A program made the translations under genes and the position numbers. Below, in pieces: positions 56,149 through 64,000 of a stretch of DNA of 64,000 nt. Below the pieces are notes generated by a model, which searched no databases, had not been told where the DNA came from, and saw only the letters and a program-made list of their open reading frames with translations. Source of the stretch: Clostridiales bacterium (lineage in GTDB: Bacteria > Bacillota > Clostridia > Oscillospirales > Oscillospiraceae); assembly GCA_004551945.1 (NCBI GenBank), contig SFPN01000008.1:7786-71785 (forward strand), written 5' to 3'. Each line of letters opens with the position of its first letter. The first letter of the stretch is position 1.

Positions 56149-58263
56149 ATGGGGGAACTCATCACCCGAATCAAGCTGATCTTTACCCAGCTGGTGGACC
56201 AGGTCCAGTCTGCCATCCAGACCGCTGACCCGGGCCATGTGGTGGGCGCCGTGGTGGACACGGTCCTGCCGGTGGCCTGCGGGGTTTTGCGGGTGCTGGC
56301 CGTGGTGGTGGCCATTGTGGTGGTGGTCCGGTGCCTGCTCTCCCTGTTCCGGGAAAAGCCCGGCAAGGAAATCTGGGGCTGGCTCACCATGGCCGACGGC
56401 ACCCGGCTGGATCTGTACCACTGGGAGAACACGGTGGGCCGGGGCCGCTGGTCCGACGTGCTGCTGGACTTTCCTACGGTCTCCCGCAGCCATGTGGCCC
56501 TGCTCCGGGACGACAAGGGCAACTGGAAGCTCCAGCCCCTGCAAACCAAAAACGGCACCCGGGTCAACGGGAAAAAGGTGACGCACACCGTGCCCGTGAA
56601 AACCGGGGATGTGATTGACCTGGGGGGCATGCCCCTGAGCTTCTACGCCATCAGCGAGGAGGAGGAGCGGGAGCAGGCCATGCGCTGGGGGGTGGCCGAG
56701 CGGCCCCTGAGCCCCGGCAAGACCCTGGGCTACCTGACGGTGTTTCAGATCATGATGTGCGTGCAGTGCCTGCCCGGCCGAGAGGTTCCGGAGCTTGCCA
56801 TGATCGGGGTGGCCTTCGGCATCCTGCTGGCGGCCATGTGGGCCATGTACGCCCTTTACCGCTCCCTAAAACGGACGGCTTTCGAGGCGGAGACCCTGGC
56901 CTTCTTCCTGTGTACCATCTCTTTTGCGGTTACGGCGGCCTACTCCCCGGAGACCCTGCTCCGGCAGACCATCTGCATGCTGCTGGGCCTGTTTGTTTTC
57001 GTGGCCCTGAGTGTTCTGCTCCGGGATATAAAATCCACGGTGTCCCTGCGCTGGCCGGTGGCTGTGCTCACCTGCCTGCTGCTGATCTTCAACGTGGTTC
57101 TGGGCCAGCGGCTTTTCGGCGCGAAAAACTGGATCGCCCTGGGCCCCATCAGCTTCCAGCCCTCGGAGTTTGTGAAGATCGCCTTTATCTTCACCGGCGC
57201 TGCCACCCTGGACCGTCTGTTTGCCCGCCGGAACCTGATCTTCACGGTTCTGTTCTGCGGCTTCTGCATGGGCTGTCTGGCCCTCATGAGTGACTTCGGC
57301 ACGGCCCTGATCTTTTTCGTGGCCCTGCTGGTGATCGCTTTCCTTCGCTCCGGCGACGTGGGCTTTCTGGCCCTCATGGGCACCGCCGCTGCCGCCGGCG
57401 GGTGGATGATCCTGCGCTTTAAGCCATACATCGCCAACCGCTTTGCCGCCTGGCGGCATGTGTGGGAGTTTTCCACCGAGAGCGGCGGCTATCAGCAGAC
57501 CCGCACCATGTCCGCCATCGCCAGCGGCGGCCTGTTTGGCAAGGGAACCGAGGACAGCTTCCTGAAAAACCTGGGCGCTGCCAACACCGACCTGGTTTTC
57601 GGCGTTATCAGCGAGGAGTTCGGTCTGATCCTGGCCCTGTGCGCGGTCTTTGTGCTTCTGGCGCTGGCGGTGTTCACCGTCCGGTGCGCCACCACCGCCC
57701 GGTCCAGCTACTATGTAATCGCCGCCAACTCCGCCGCCGCCATGCTGATCTTCCAGGCGGCCCTGAACGTGCTGGGCGCGGTGGACATCCTGCCCCTCAC
57801 CGGCGTCACCCTGCCCTTTGTCTCCGTGGGCGGCTCCAGTATGATCTCCTGTTGGGGCCTGTTGGCCTTCATGAAGGCGGCGGACACCCGACCAAACGCC
57901 AGCTTCACCATTAAACTGCCCAAACGCATCCGGGGGTGGATTCCCCCGGACTCCGACCGGATCTACGACGGCTGGGACGAGGACTATGACGACTACTACG
58001 ACGACGAGTATTACGACGAGTACGACGACGGTTATGACGATGGCTACGACGCTCCCTATGACGACGGCCGGGACTACTACGATCCGCCCCCGGACTACGG
58101 CGGTTACCAGGACGACTGGGCGCCGCCTCCGGATTATGGGCAGGACCGGGAGCCCACCCTCTACTGGCGTCGGGGCACCCCGCCGGACCCAGACCAGGAC
58201 ATGGACTTCCAGGATACCGCCCGGTACCGCTTTGACCAGACAGAAAGGAGGGATCGGCGGTGA
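56149..58263 (+). CDS. FHA domain fused to a SEDS (FtsW/RodA) glycosyltransferase
   Basis: 704 residues. One N-terminal helix (about 40-65), then an FHA phospho-threonine-binding domain (about 84-165) with NTVGRGRWSD, VSRSHVAL and NGTRVNG. A polytopic SEDS domain (about 185-580) follows, with FQPSEFVKIAFIFTGA, SDFGTALIFF, ASGGLFGKGTE and GVISEEFGLILA. The last 120 residues are an acidic Asp/Tyr-rich low-complexity tail. SEDS proteins polymerise lipid II with a class B PBP; the next gene encodes that partner, overlapping by 4 bases. The FHA fusion suggests control by a Ser/Thr kinase. Confidence 0.92.
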   Translation: MGELITRIKLIFTQLVDQVQSAIQTADPGHVVGAVVDTVLPVACGVLRVLAVVVAIVVVVRCLLSLFREKPGKEIWGWLTMADGTRLDLYHWENTVGRGRWSDVLLDFPTVSRSHVALLRDDKGNWKLQPLQTKNGTRVNGKKVTHTVPVKTGDVIDLGGMPLSFYAISEEEEREQAMRWGVAERPLSPGKTLGYLTVFQIMMCVQCLPGREVPELAMIGVAFGILLAAMWAMYALYRSLKRTAFEAETLAFFLCTISFAVTAAYSPETLLRQTICMLLGLFVFVALSVLLRDIKSTVSLRWPVAVLTCLLLIFNVVLGQRLFGAKNWIALGPISFQPSEFVKIAFIFTGAATLDRLFARRNLIFTVLFCGFCMGCLALMSDFGTALIFFVALLVIAFLRSGDVGFLALMGTAAAAGGWMILRFKPYIANRFAAWRHVWEFSTESGGYQQTRTMSAIASGGLFGKGTEDSFLKNLGAANTDLVFGVISEEFGLILALCAVFVLLALAVFTVRCATTARSSYYVIAANSAAAMLIFQAALNVLGAVDILPLTGVTLPFVSVGGSSMISCWGLLAFMKAADTRPNASFTIKLPKRIRGWIPPDSDRIYDGWDEDYDDYYDDEYYDEYDDGYDDGYDAPYDDGRDYYDPPPDYGGYQDDWAPPPDYGQDREPTLYWRRGTPPDPDQDMDFQDTARYRFDQTERRDRR

Positions 58264-59594
58264 AACGACTGCGGAGAAGAACCCTGATTACCCTTCTGCT
58301 CACCGCTGCCCTAGCGGCCGGGCTGATCTACTTCTGCGTGCAGCTGATCCAGAAAGGGGACAACTGGGTGGGCTTCTTCGGCACCACCTACTATGAGTCC
58401 GGGGCCATTTACGACACCAACGGGGTGAAGCTCTACGACGGCGCCACCGGGGAATATGCGGAAAACCAGTCCACCCGGATTGCCACCCTCCATCTGGTGG
58501 GAGACCGGAACTTCGGCACCTCCCTGCGCTCGGTGCTGGCCAGCCGGCTCACCGGGTATAATCCCATCACCGGCACCACCCTGGGCAGCCACGACGTGAC
58601 CTTAACCATAGACGCCTCCCTGAACGCCACCGCCTACGCTGCTCTGGGGGGCCACAAGGGCGTGGTGGCGGTGTATGACTACACCACCGGCGACGTGAAA
58701 TGCCTGGTGAGCGCCCCCTCCTACGATCCCAACAATCCCCCCTCGGACATTAACGAGAACAGCGCCTACGACGGGGTGTATCTGAACCGGTTCTTCTCCG
58801 GCACCTACCCCCCGGGCTCTACCTTCAAGCTGGTCACCACGGCGGCGGCCATTGAGAAGAAGTCCGACCTGGACTCCTTCCGGTACACCTGCACCGGCAG
58901 CCTCCAGATCGGAGACGACGTGATTACCTGTCCCTATGCCCACGGCCAGGACATGGACATTAACCAATGCCTGGCCTCCTCCTGCAACGGGGCCTACGCC
59001 ACCCTGGCCCTGGAGCTGGGCGGGGACGTGCTGGAAAAGTATATGGACCAGGCGGGCCTGCTGGACTCTCTCGCGGTCTGCGACATTCCCACCGCCAAGG
59101 GCAGCTTTGAGGCGGCCGATGACGGCTCGGCCTATCTGGGCTGGTCCGGCGTGGGCCAGTACAAGGACCTGGTGAACCCCTGCAGCATGCTGGCCTTCGT
59201 GGGCGGCATCGCCAACCGGGGGGTAGCGGTGGTGCCCCAGGTGGTGGAGAAGGAGACCCTTTCCGGCTCCTCCGTGCCGGCCGCGCTGCCCAGCGGGACT
59301 GACACCTATAAGATTTACAGCGCGGAAACCTGCGCCCGGCTCAAGGAAATGATGAGAAACAACGTGGTGAGCCAGTACGGCCAGGCCCAGTTCGGAGACC
59401 TGGCGGTGTGCGCCAAGTCCGGCACCGCGGAGGTGGGCGGCGGCAACCAGCCCCACGCCTGGTTTGTGGGTTTTATCGACGACCCCGACCATCCCCTGGC
59501 CTTTGTGGTTCTGGTGGAAAACGGCGGCTCCGGCGCCAGCGTGGCCGGCAGCGTGGCCGCCAAGGTCCTGGCCCAGGCCACTGCCGGGGGCTGA
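58260..59594 (+). CDS. Class B penicillin-binding protein (PbpA-like transpeptidase)
   Basis: 444 residues. One N-terminal helix, a short pedestal region with TYYESGAIYDTNGVKLYDGA, then the transpeptidase domain: PGSTFKL (Ser187, Lys190), SSCN (241) and KSGT (386). It lacks the long PBP-dimerisation domain of PBP2 or FtsI and resembles actinobacterial PbpA, which also pairs with RodA and FHA proteins. The GTG start at 58260 overlaps the SEDS stop. It is the cross-linking partner of the upstream polymerase. Confidence 0.92.
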   Translation: MKRLRRRTLITLLLTAALAAGLIYFCVQLIQKGDNWVGFFGTTYYESGAIYDTNGVKLYDGATGEYAENQSTRIATLHLVGDRNFGTSLRSVLASRLTGYNPITGTTLGSHDVTLTIDASLNATAYAALGGHKGVVAVYDYTTGDVKCLVSAPSYDPNNPPSDINENSAYDGVYLNRFFSGTYPPGSTFKLVTTAAAIEKKSDLDSFRYTCTGSLQIGDDVITCPYAHGQDMDINQCLASSCNGAYATLALELGGDVLEKYMDQAGLLDSLAVCDIPTAKGSFEAADDGSAYLGWSGVGQYKDLVNPCSMLAFVGGIANRGVAVVPQVVEKETLSGSSVPAALPSGTDTYKIYSAETCARLKEMMRNNVVSQYGQAQFGDLAVCAKSGTAEVGGGNQPHAWFVGFIDDPDHPLAFVVLVENGGSGASVAGSVAAKVLAQATAGG

Positions 59595-59699
59595 TCCGGG
59601 ACCGGCAGAGAAATTTTTCCGGCCGTGGAAAAATGTAAGAGTTTTCGCCAAAGAACCGTGGTATACTATCCTTAGAAACAGCGGAAAGGAGCGGTTGCC

Positions 59700-59927
59700 A
59701 TGGGACGGAAGCTTGCAGCTTTTCTGGTGTGCCTGTGCGCGGCCATCACGCCTGTTTTCGCGGCGGCGGCGATGGCGGAGAGCGTGCAGACGGCGGAAAG
59801 TCCTTTTGTAGAGTACGCCAGCGACGCATCTGGCGTGCGTTTGACGGTGAGAGACGCCGGCGAGGTACTGCTCCTCGGCGACCCCAGTCTCTGCGCTGTC
59901 TCCCTGCCCCTGGAGGGACAGTATTAA
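59700..59927 (+). CDS. Small secreted protein of unknown function
   Basis: 75 residues. A clear signal peptide (LAAFLVCLCAAITPVFAAAA, cleavage near 26) then about 50 residues: FVEYASDASGVRLTVRDAGE, then LLLGDPSLCAVSLPLEGQY. RBS AAAGGAGCGGTTGCC and an upstream TATACT suggest a real gene. It could be a small envelope factor linked to the FHA-SEDS operon. Not assigned. Confidence 0.6.
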   Translation: MGRKLAAFLVCLCAAITPVFAAAAMAESVQTAESPFVEYASDASGVRLTVRDAGEVLLLGDPSLCAVSLPLEGQY

Positions 59928-59940
59928 CCCCGGAACATAA

Positions 59941-60210
59941 AGCGCCCCCGGCCGAAAACCGGCTGGGGGCGCTGAGGCTGTTGAAAAAGCCTCGCAGAGT
60001 TTGCTGCCTGCAGGCAGCAAAGACAATCCAATCATGTTCTCCGGCGGCGTGTACGTCGGAGAACATACTTCTCAGGCCGCAAGTGTGGGGTCTGTGCGCT
60101 CTTGGCGCATAGACCCTGCGCGCAGCGGACTGCTATCCCCTCTTGTCGGAAAAGGCTTTGCCTTTTTCGACAAGCTGAGCGCCCCCAGCCGAAAACCGGC
60201 TGGGGGCGCT
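59941..60210. mobile_element. MITE-like hairpin array flanked by a duplicated terminator
   Basis: A 33-base terminator hairpin occurs at 59941-59973 and again at 60178-60210 with one mismatch. Between them are TGTTGAAAAAG (59979-59989) and its near-inverse CTTTTTCGACA (60162-60172) as terminal repeats, bounded by GCTGAG direct repeats (59971-59976, 60174-60179). Inside lie a 22-base perfect palindrome (60000-60021), ATGTTCTCCG/CGGAGAACAT (60034-60066) and other stems. No transposase gene. Confidence 0.55.
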
Positions 60211-60222
60211 GCGTTTGTCCGT

Positions 60223-60879
60223 TTATTTAATTCCCCACGCAGGCCGCAGGCCCTCCAGGTCTTTGACCAGCCCTTCCGGCATCACCCGGTCACAGCCCAG
60301 GGCCTTGAGGTGCAGGGTCACGTTGGCCAGCTGCTCTAAGCACTCCAGCCGGTAGTGAGCCTGTTCCATGGTCTCTCCCCAGGTGACCGCCCCGTGGTAC
60401 TCCAGCAGCAGGGCCCGGTAGTCCCGGCAATAGGGAGCCACGCTGTCGGCCACCCCTTCCGACCCGGGCAGGGCGAAGGGAGCCACCGGGACCGTGCCCA
60501 GAAAGACCACCGCCTCCTGGATGACGGGCTTGTCCAGGGGAATGCCCGCGCAGGCGAAGGCTGTGGCGGCGGGAGGATGGGCGTGGACCACCGCCCGCAC
60601 GTCCGGGTTCTCCTTATAAATACGAAGGTGCATTTTCGTCTCCGAGGAGGGCTTTCTGGTGCCCTCCAGCCGGTTGCCGTCCAGGTCCAGCTTCACCAGC
60701 ATGTCCTCGGTCATGGAGCCCTTGGAGACCCCGGTGGGGGTCACCCACAGGGCATTGTCCCCCACCCGGACGCTGAGGTTGCCGTCGTTGGCGGCCACCA
60801 GCCCCCGCTGGTAAATTTTCAGCCCTGCGGCCAGGATCTCAGCCTTAGCCTGGGCGTCTGTGGGATAAGGTGCGCTCAT
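60223..60879 (-). CDS. Class II aldolase (FucA/Ald2-like)
   Basis: 218 residues. AANDGNLSVRVGD, TPTGVSKGSM and PSSETKMHLRIYKENPD with the catalytic Glu of FucA. The zinc His residues are in VVHAHPPAA and YHGAVTWGE. These fit a fuculose-phosphate-type aldolase cleaving a ketose-1-phosphate to DHAP and an aldehyde. It overlaps mtnA by 4 bases, so the likely substrate is 5-deoxyribulose-1-P or 5-methylthioribulose-1-P (DHAP shunt). An MtnB dehydratase is the alternative, but the retained Glu favours an aldolase. Confidence 0.88.
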   Translation of the reverse strand: MSAPYPTDAQAKAEILAAGLKIYQRGLVAANDGNLSVRVGDNALWVTPTGVSKGSMTEDMLVKLDLDGNRLEGTRKPSSETKMHLRIYKENPDVRAVVHAHPPAATAFACAGIPLDKPVIQEAVVFLGTVPVAPFALPGSEGVADSVAPYCRDYRALLLEYHGAVTWGETMEQAHYRLECLEQLANVTLHLKALGCDRVMPEGLVKDLEGLRPAWGIK

Positions 60880-61964
60880 GCTTCTTCCTCCTTCCAGGTC
60901 TTGCCGAAGAGCCGGGCAAAGCTCTCGTCAAAGGGCGGGTAGCAGATGCCTTTTTCCGTGACGATGGCGGTGATGAGATCGTGGTCGGTGACGTCAAAGG
61001 CGGGGTTGTAGCACTTTACCTCCGGCAGGGAAGAGGGCTGCTCAAAGAACTTGGACTTGATCTCCTCTCCGTCCCGCAGCTCGATGGGGATGTGGTCCCC
61101 GTCGGGGCAGGTGAAGTCGATGGTGGAGGAGGGACCCAGCACATAGAAGGGGATGCCGTAGTGTTTGGCCAGGATGGCCACCCCGGAGGTGCCGATCTTG
61201 TTGGCGGTGTCCCCGTTCCGGGCCACCCGGTCGCAGCCCACGAAGCAGGCGTTGATCTTCCCCTGCTTCATAACGATGCTGGCCATGTTGTCGCAGATCA
61301 GGGTGCAGTCCACCCCCGCCCGCTGAAGCTCATAGGCGGTGAGGCGGGCGCCCTGGAGCAGAGGCCGGGTCTCGTCGCACCAGGCGTGGAGGGTGATCCC
61401 CCGCTCCCTGGCCAGAAACAGGGGGCCCAGCCCGGTGCCGTACCGGGAGGTGGCCAGAGGCCCCGCGTTGCAGTGGGTGAGAATGCCGTCCCCGTCCTTC
61501 ACCAGGGACAGGCCGTACTCGGAGATGGCGGTGCACATGGCGATGTCCTCCTGATGGATGGCCAGGGCCGCCTGCTTCATGGCCTGCTGGATGCTGGGGA
61601 TGTCCATGCAGGGCATGGCCTCCGCCACCGCCAGCATCCGGTCCAGCATGTGGCGGAGGTTCACCGCCGTGGGCCGGGAGGCGTTTAAATAGTCATGGTT
61701 CTTCCGGCACTCGGAGAGGAAGTCGCCGAAGGTGTTGGCCTTGGTCTGGAGGGCCAGCACATACATGGCGTACCCGGCGAAGATGCCGATGGCCGGCGCG
61801 CCCCGCACCCGCAGGGTGGCAATGGCCTCGTAGAGATCCTCCGCCCGGGACAGCTCCAGATAAACCGTCTCGTTGGGCAGGCGGCTCTGATCTAAGATGC
61901 GCACAGCCCGTCCGTCGTCGGACAGGCGGACGTTGTCAACCTGGGTGATTTGGGTCAGTTCCAT
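60876..61964 (-). CDS. mtnA: 5-methylthioribose-1-phosphate isomerase (MtnA)
   Basis: 362 residues; converts 5-methylthio- or 5-deoxyribose-1-P to the ribulose form. LRVRGAPAIGIFAGYAMYVL near 55, THCNAGPLATSRYGTGLGPL with the active-site Cys, and VGCDRVARNGDTANKIGT with the catalytic Asp. It is coupled to the aldolase gene. Other salvage genes (mtnK, mtnN) are not in the window. Confidence 0.94.
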   Translation of the reverse strand: MELTQITQVDNVRLSDDGRAVRILDQSRLPNETVYLELSRAEDLYEAIATLRVRGAPAIGIFAGYAMYVLALQTKANTFGDFLSECRKNHDYLNASRPTAVNLRHMLDRMLAVAEAMPCMDIPSIQQAMKQAALAIHQEDIAMCTAISEYGLSLVKDGDGILTHCNAGPLATSRYGTGLGPLFLARERGITLHAWCDETRPLLQGARLTAYELQRAGVDCTLICDNMASIVMKQGKINACFVGCDRVARNGDTANKIGTSGVAILAKHYGIPFYVLGPSSTIDFTCPDGDHIPIELRDGEEIKSKFFEQPSSLPEVKCYNPAFDVTDHDLITAIVTEKGICYPPFDESFARLFGKTWKEEEA

Positions 61965-62539
61965 GGATGGTCACTTCCTTTTATAACTCTGTCCTATCCG
62001 GTTCTGATAGGAGGGGCAGGTGTGCCCGTAACCCCTATTGTACCAGCCGGCGGCGGGAAAAGCAATCGGCGGGAGGGGCCCTTGGGTCAGGATAAAAGGG
62101 ACAAAGGGGTTTCCGCAGGGAAAAAAGATGGTTGTGCAAATTGACGGAAACAAAAATGACGAAAGTTGCCCTGAAAAATGAAAATTGCAGGAGCGGGAGG
62201 GTAAAAAAAGTCCCGCATGTTGGATTTAAAACAGGTATTTTCCAGGAAAAATAAAAAATTCCGGTTAAAAAATGAAAGGGGACGAATAAAATCCTGCGCG
62301 GCAGGGAGTGTTTTCAGCAGAAAATGCTTCAAATAATTTGTGCAAAAGGTGCATTTCATTTTTGGGAAAATGGTGTTATCATGGTCACAAGTTACAGGAG
62401 AGACATTGAGAAATGACTTTTCCTGCTCTTACATTCAAAACAGCCGGAGTGAGTAGTCGGCTGTCGAGAATACTGGGTCTGGTACGCGGACCCAGACGAT
62501 CCCTGAATCACTATTTATTTTGAATGGGAGGAAATCTTT
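61965..62539. other. 575-base AT-rich gap upstream of the aminotransferase gene
   Basis: No gene is seen. It contains the mtnA upstream region on the left, long A/T-rich stretches (62130-62360), an extended -10 promoter (62374-62382) and two leader hairpins: ACAGCCG/CGGCTGT (62440-62464) and CTGGGTC/GACCCAG (62473-62495). Neither hairpin is followed by a T run. Confidence 0.6.
62374..62382 (+). promoter_or_regulatory. Extended -10 promoter of the aminotransferase gene
   Basis: TG-T-TATCAT at 62374-62382 is an extended -10 motif; no good -35 is present. It gives a leader of about 150 bases with two hairpins. Confidence 0.45.
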
Positions 62540-63760
62540 ATGAGACTGAAAGACACTGGCCTGACCGCTGCTGAACTGAAGGCACTCGTCAAGAAGTACA
62601 TGATCGAGACCTATGAGCGTATGGACTTCGTCGCTGACCGCGCCGAGGGCATCTATATGTATGATGAGAACGACGAGCCCTACCTGGACTTCTATGCAGG
62701 TATCGCCGTTAACTGCCTGGGCAACTGCAACCCCAAGGTTGTGAAGGCCATCCAGGAGCAGGCTGCTACCATCATGCAGACCTTCAACTATCCCTACACC
62801 GTTCCTCAGGCTATCCTGTCCAAGGAAATCTGCGAGACCATCGGCATGGACAAGGTTCTGTATCAGAACTCCGGTGCTGAGGCCAACGAAGCTATGATCA
62901 AGATGGCTCGTAAGTGGGGCATCGAGAACATCGGCCCCGACGCTTGGCACATCATCACTGCTAAGAAGTCCTTCCACGGCCGTACCTTCGGCGCCATGAC
63001 CGCTACCGGCCAGCCCGACTCCGCTATCCAGAAGGGCTTCGGCGACCTGACCCCCGGCTTCACCTATGCTGAGTTCAACAACCTGCAGGCTTTCAAGGAC
63101 GCTTATGTTGAGGGCAAGACCTGCGCTATCATGTTCGAGCCTGTTCAGGGCGAGGGCGGCGTTTGGCCTGCTACCGACGAGTTCATCAAGGGCATCCGTG
63201 AGTTCTGCGACGAGAAGGGCATCCTGTTCTGCCTGGACGAAGTTCAGGCTGGTTGGGGCCGTACCGGCAGCTTCATGTGCTACATGGGCTACGGCGTGAA
63301 GCCCGACATCGTGTCCATGGCTAAGGCAATGGGCGGCGGCTTCCCCATCGGCGGCATCGCCTGCAACGACAAGGCTGCTTCCGCTTTCGGCCCCGGCACC
63401 CATGGTTCCACCTATGCTGGTCACCCCGTGGCTTGCGCCGCTTCCCTGGCAGTTCTGCGTGAGCTGAAGGCTGGCAAGTGGCCCGAGAACGCCAAGAAGG
63501 TCGGCGACTACTTCGCAGAGCAGCTGCTGAAGGTGCCTGGTGTTGTTGCTGTCCGTCATCGCGGCCTGTTCGTCGGCGCTGTCCTGGAGGACGGTGTTGA
63601 GGCTGTCGAAGTCAAGCGTCACTGCATCAAGAACCACTTCCTGGTCACCGCTATCGGCTCCTCCATCATCCGTATGGTGCCTCCTCTGACCATCCGCGAA
63701 GTTGACTGCGACGAAGCTTGCGTCCGTCTGGGCAAGGCTATCGCTGAGGTCAAGGGCTAA
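62540..63760 (+). CDS. Class III PLP aminotransferase (acetylornithine/GABA type)
   Basis: 406 residues. YLDFYAGIAVNCLGNCNPKV, LYQNSGAEANEAMIKMARK, KKSFHGRTFGAMTATGQP, FCLDEVQAGWGRTGSF (the Asp that binds the PLP ring) and VSMAKAMGGGFPIGGIAC, with the PLP Lys in MAKAMGGG. Family members act on acetylornithine, 4-aminobutyrate or related omega-amino acids. There is no arginine operon here, so the substrate is open. Codons favour GCT, GTT, CGT and GGC far more than neighbours, a sign of very high expression. RBS GGGAGGAAATCTTT. Confidence 0.9.
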   Translation: MRLKDTGLTAAELKALVKKYMIETYERMDFVADRAEGIYMYDENDEPYLDFYAGIAVNCLGNCNPKVVKAIQEQAATIMQTFNYPYTVPQAILSKEICETIGMDKVLYQNSGAEANEAMIKMARKWGIENIGPDAWHIITAKKSFHGRTFGAMTATGQPDSAIQKGFGDLTPGFTYAEFNNLQAFKDAYVEGKTCAIMFEPVQGEGGVWPATDEFIKGIREFCDEKGILFCLDEVQAGWGRTGSFMCYMGYGVKPDIVSMAKAMGGGFPIGGIACNDKAASAFGPGTHGSTYAGHPVACAASLAVLRELKAGKWPENAKKVGDYFAEQLLKVPGVVAVRHRGLFVGAVLEDGVEAVEVKRHCIKNHFLVTAIGSSIIRMVPPLTIREVDCDEACVRLGKAIAEVKG

Positions 63761-63806
63761 TCTTACTTAACCCAACCTGCGAGGTTACTCCAAAGTGGTA
63801 ACTTTC

Positions 63807-63840
63807 ATCCCCCCTGCCAATCGGCGGGGGGGATTTTTTA
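63807..63840 (+). terminator. Aminotransferase terminator
   Basis: ATCCCCCCTGCC (63807-63818), 4-base loop, GGCGGGGGGGAT (63823-63834), followed by TTTTTT. Confidence 0.88.
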
Positions 63841-63910
63841 TGCGGAGGATAAGGCTCCGAGTATTTTAAACATAGTTAAAAAGCAGCCCCGGCTCATGAG
63901 CCGTGCACCT

Positions 63911-64000
63911 GTAAAATAAAAGTAGACACTCAAAAAAGTGTGGGTGTCTACTTTTTTCGTAGTATAATGAATTTGGAAAGGAAGTGAAGATATGGGCAAG
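63911..64000 (+). mobile_element. Possible left end of an insertion sequence
   Basis: AAAAGTAGACAC (63918-63929) and GTGTCTACTTTT (63944-63955) form a 12-base inverted repeat with a nested CACT/AGTG. TATAAT (63963-63968) and a ribosome site AAAGGAAG follow, then an ATG at 63992 (MGK...) running off the window. This arrangement resembles the terminus and first gene of an IS3-type element. Only three codons are visible. Confidence 0.35.

Overview
The window comes from a GC-rich, spore-forming Firmicute, most likely an Oscillospiraceae-type gut clostridium. This is inferred from spo0A, a spoIIQ-like endopeptidase and spoIVB occurring beside S-layer (SLH) proteins, the infC-rpmI-rplT operon, ferredoxin-linked amino-acid metabolism (iorA) and strong GC bias. 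About 57 genes are supported. No rRNA, tRNA or CRISPR array was found.

Layout. 0-5 kb: end of a flavodoxin-like gene, an RluA-type pseudouridine synthase, mutY, a PflX-like radical SAM gene overlapping mutY, and a SpoIIQ-like M23 endopeptidase with a sigma-F-like promoter. 4.4-7.6 kb: an AraC regulator divergent from a metal chaperone and P1B ATPase pair. 7.7-9 kb: infC-rpmI-rplT read leftward, with an AUC start codon and a leader attenuator. 9.1-12.1 kb: a four-gene lipoate operon (two LplA ligases, lipA, a free-standing lipoyl domain). 12.3-15.2 kb: spo0A divergent from iorA across a region with Spo0A boxes. 15.4-21.2 kb: two tandem ion-transporter-superfamily permeases, cysK, an unknown gene and a third permease. 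21.3-31.7 kb: a YibE/F protein, two large SLH-anchored metallophosphoesterases that share leader and signal peptide, and a CPA2 antiporter. 32-36.8 kb: a YczE-like membrane protein, spoIVB, a TSCPD protein, a zinc-ribbon protein, an mreB homologue and comF. 36.8-47.6 kb: recD2, then the DNA-repair operon radC-uvrB-eamA-ybaK-uvrA, with trmB divergent. 47.7-52.5 kb: an xpaC-telA-TPM operon, then rpe-recR behind a long structured leader. 52.6-56 kb: a HAD phosphatase, a PhzF isomerase, an RlmA-like methyltransferase and a secondary-alcohol dehydrogenase. 56-60 kb: an FHA-SEDS fusion overlapping a transpeptidase, then a small secreted protein. 60.2-62 kb: mtnA plus a class II aldolase (a possible DHAP shunt). 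62.5-63.8 kb: a class III aminotransferase with strongly biased codons, then what looks like the start of an insertion sequence.

The least explained material is intergenic. Several gaps carry arrays of perfect short hairpins. In two places the array is flanked by duplicated copies of a neighbouring 3' end: the last 22 codons of uvrA, and a transcription terminator. Another array lies between the tandem permease genes. A dispersed repeat whose stems differ by paired changes supplies the stop codon of the RluA gene. With the structured rpe leader, the FHA-SEDS fusion and the stand-alone lipoyl-domain operon, these are the features most worth following up.
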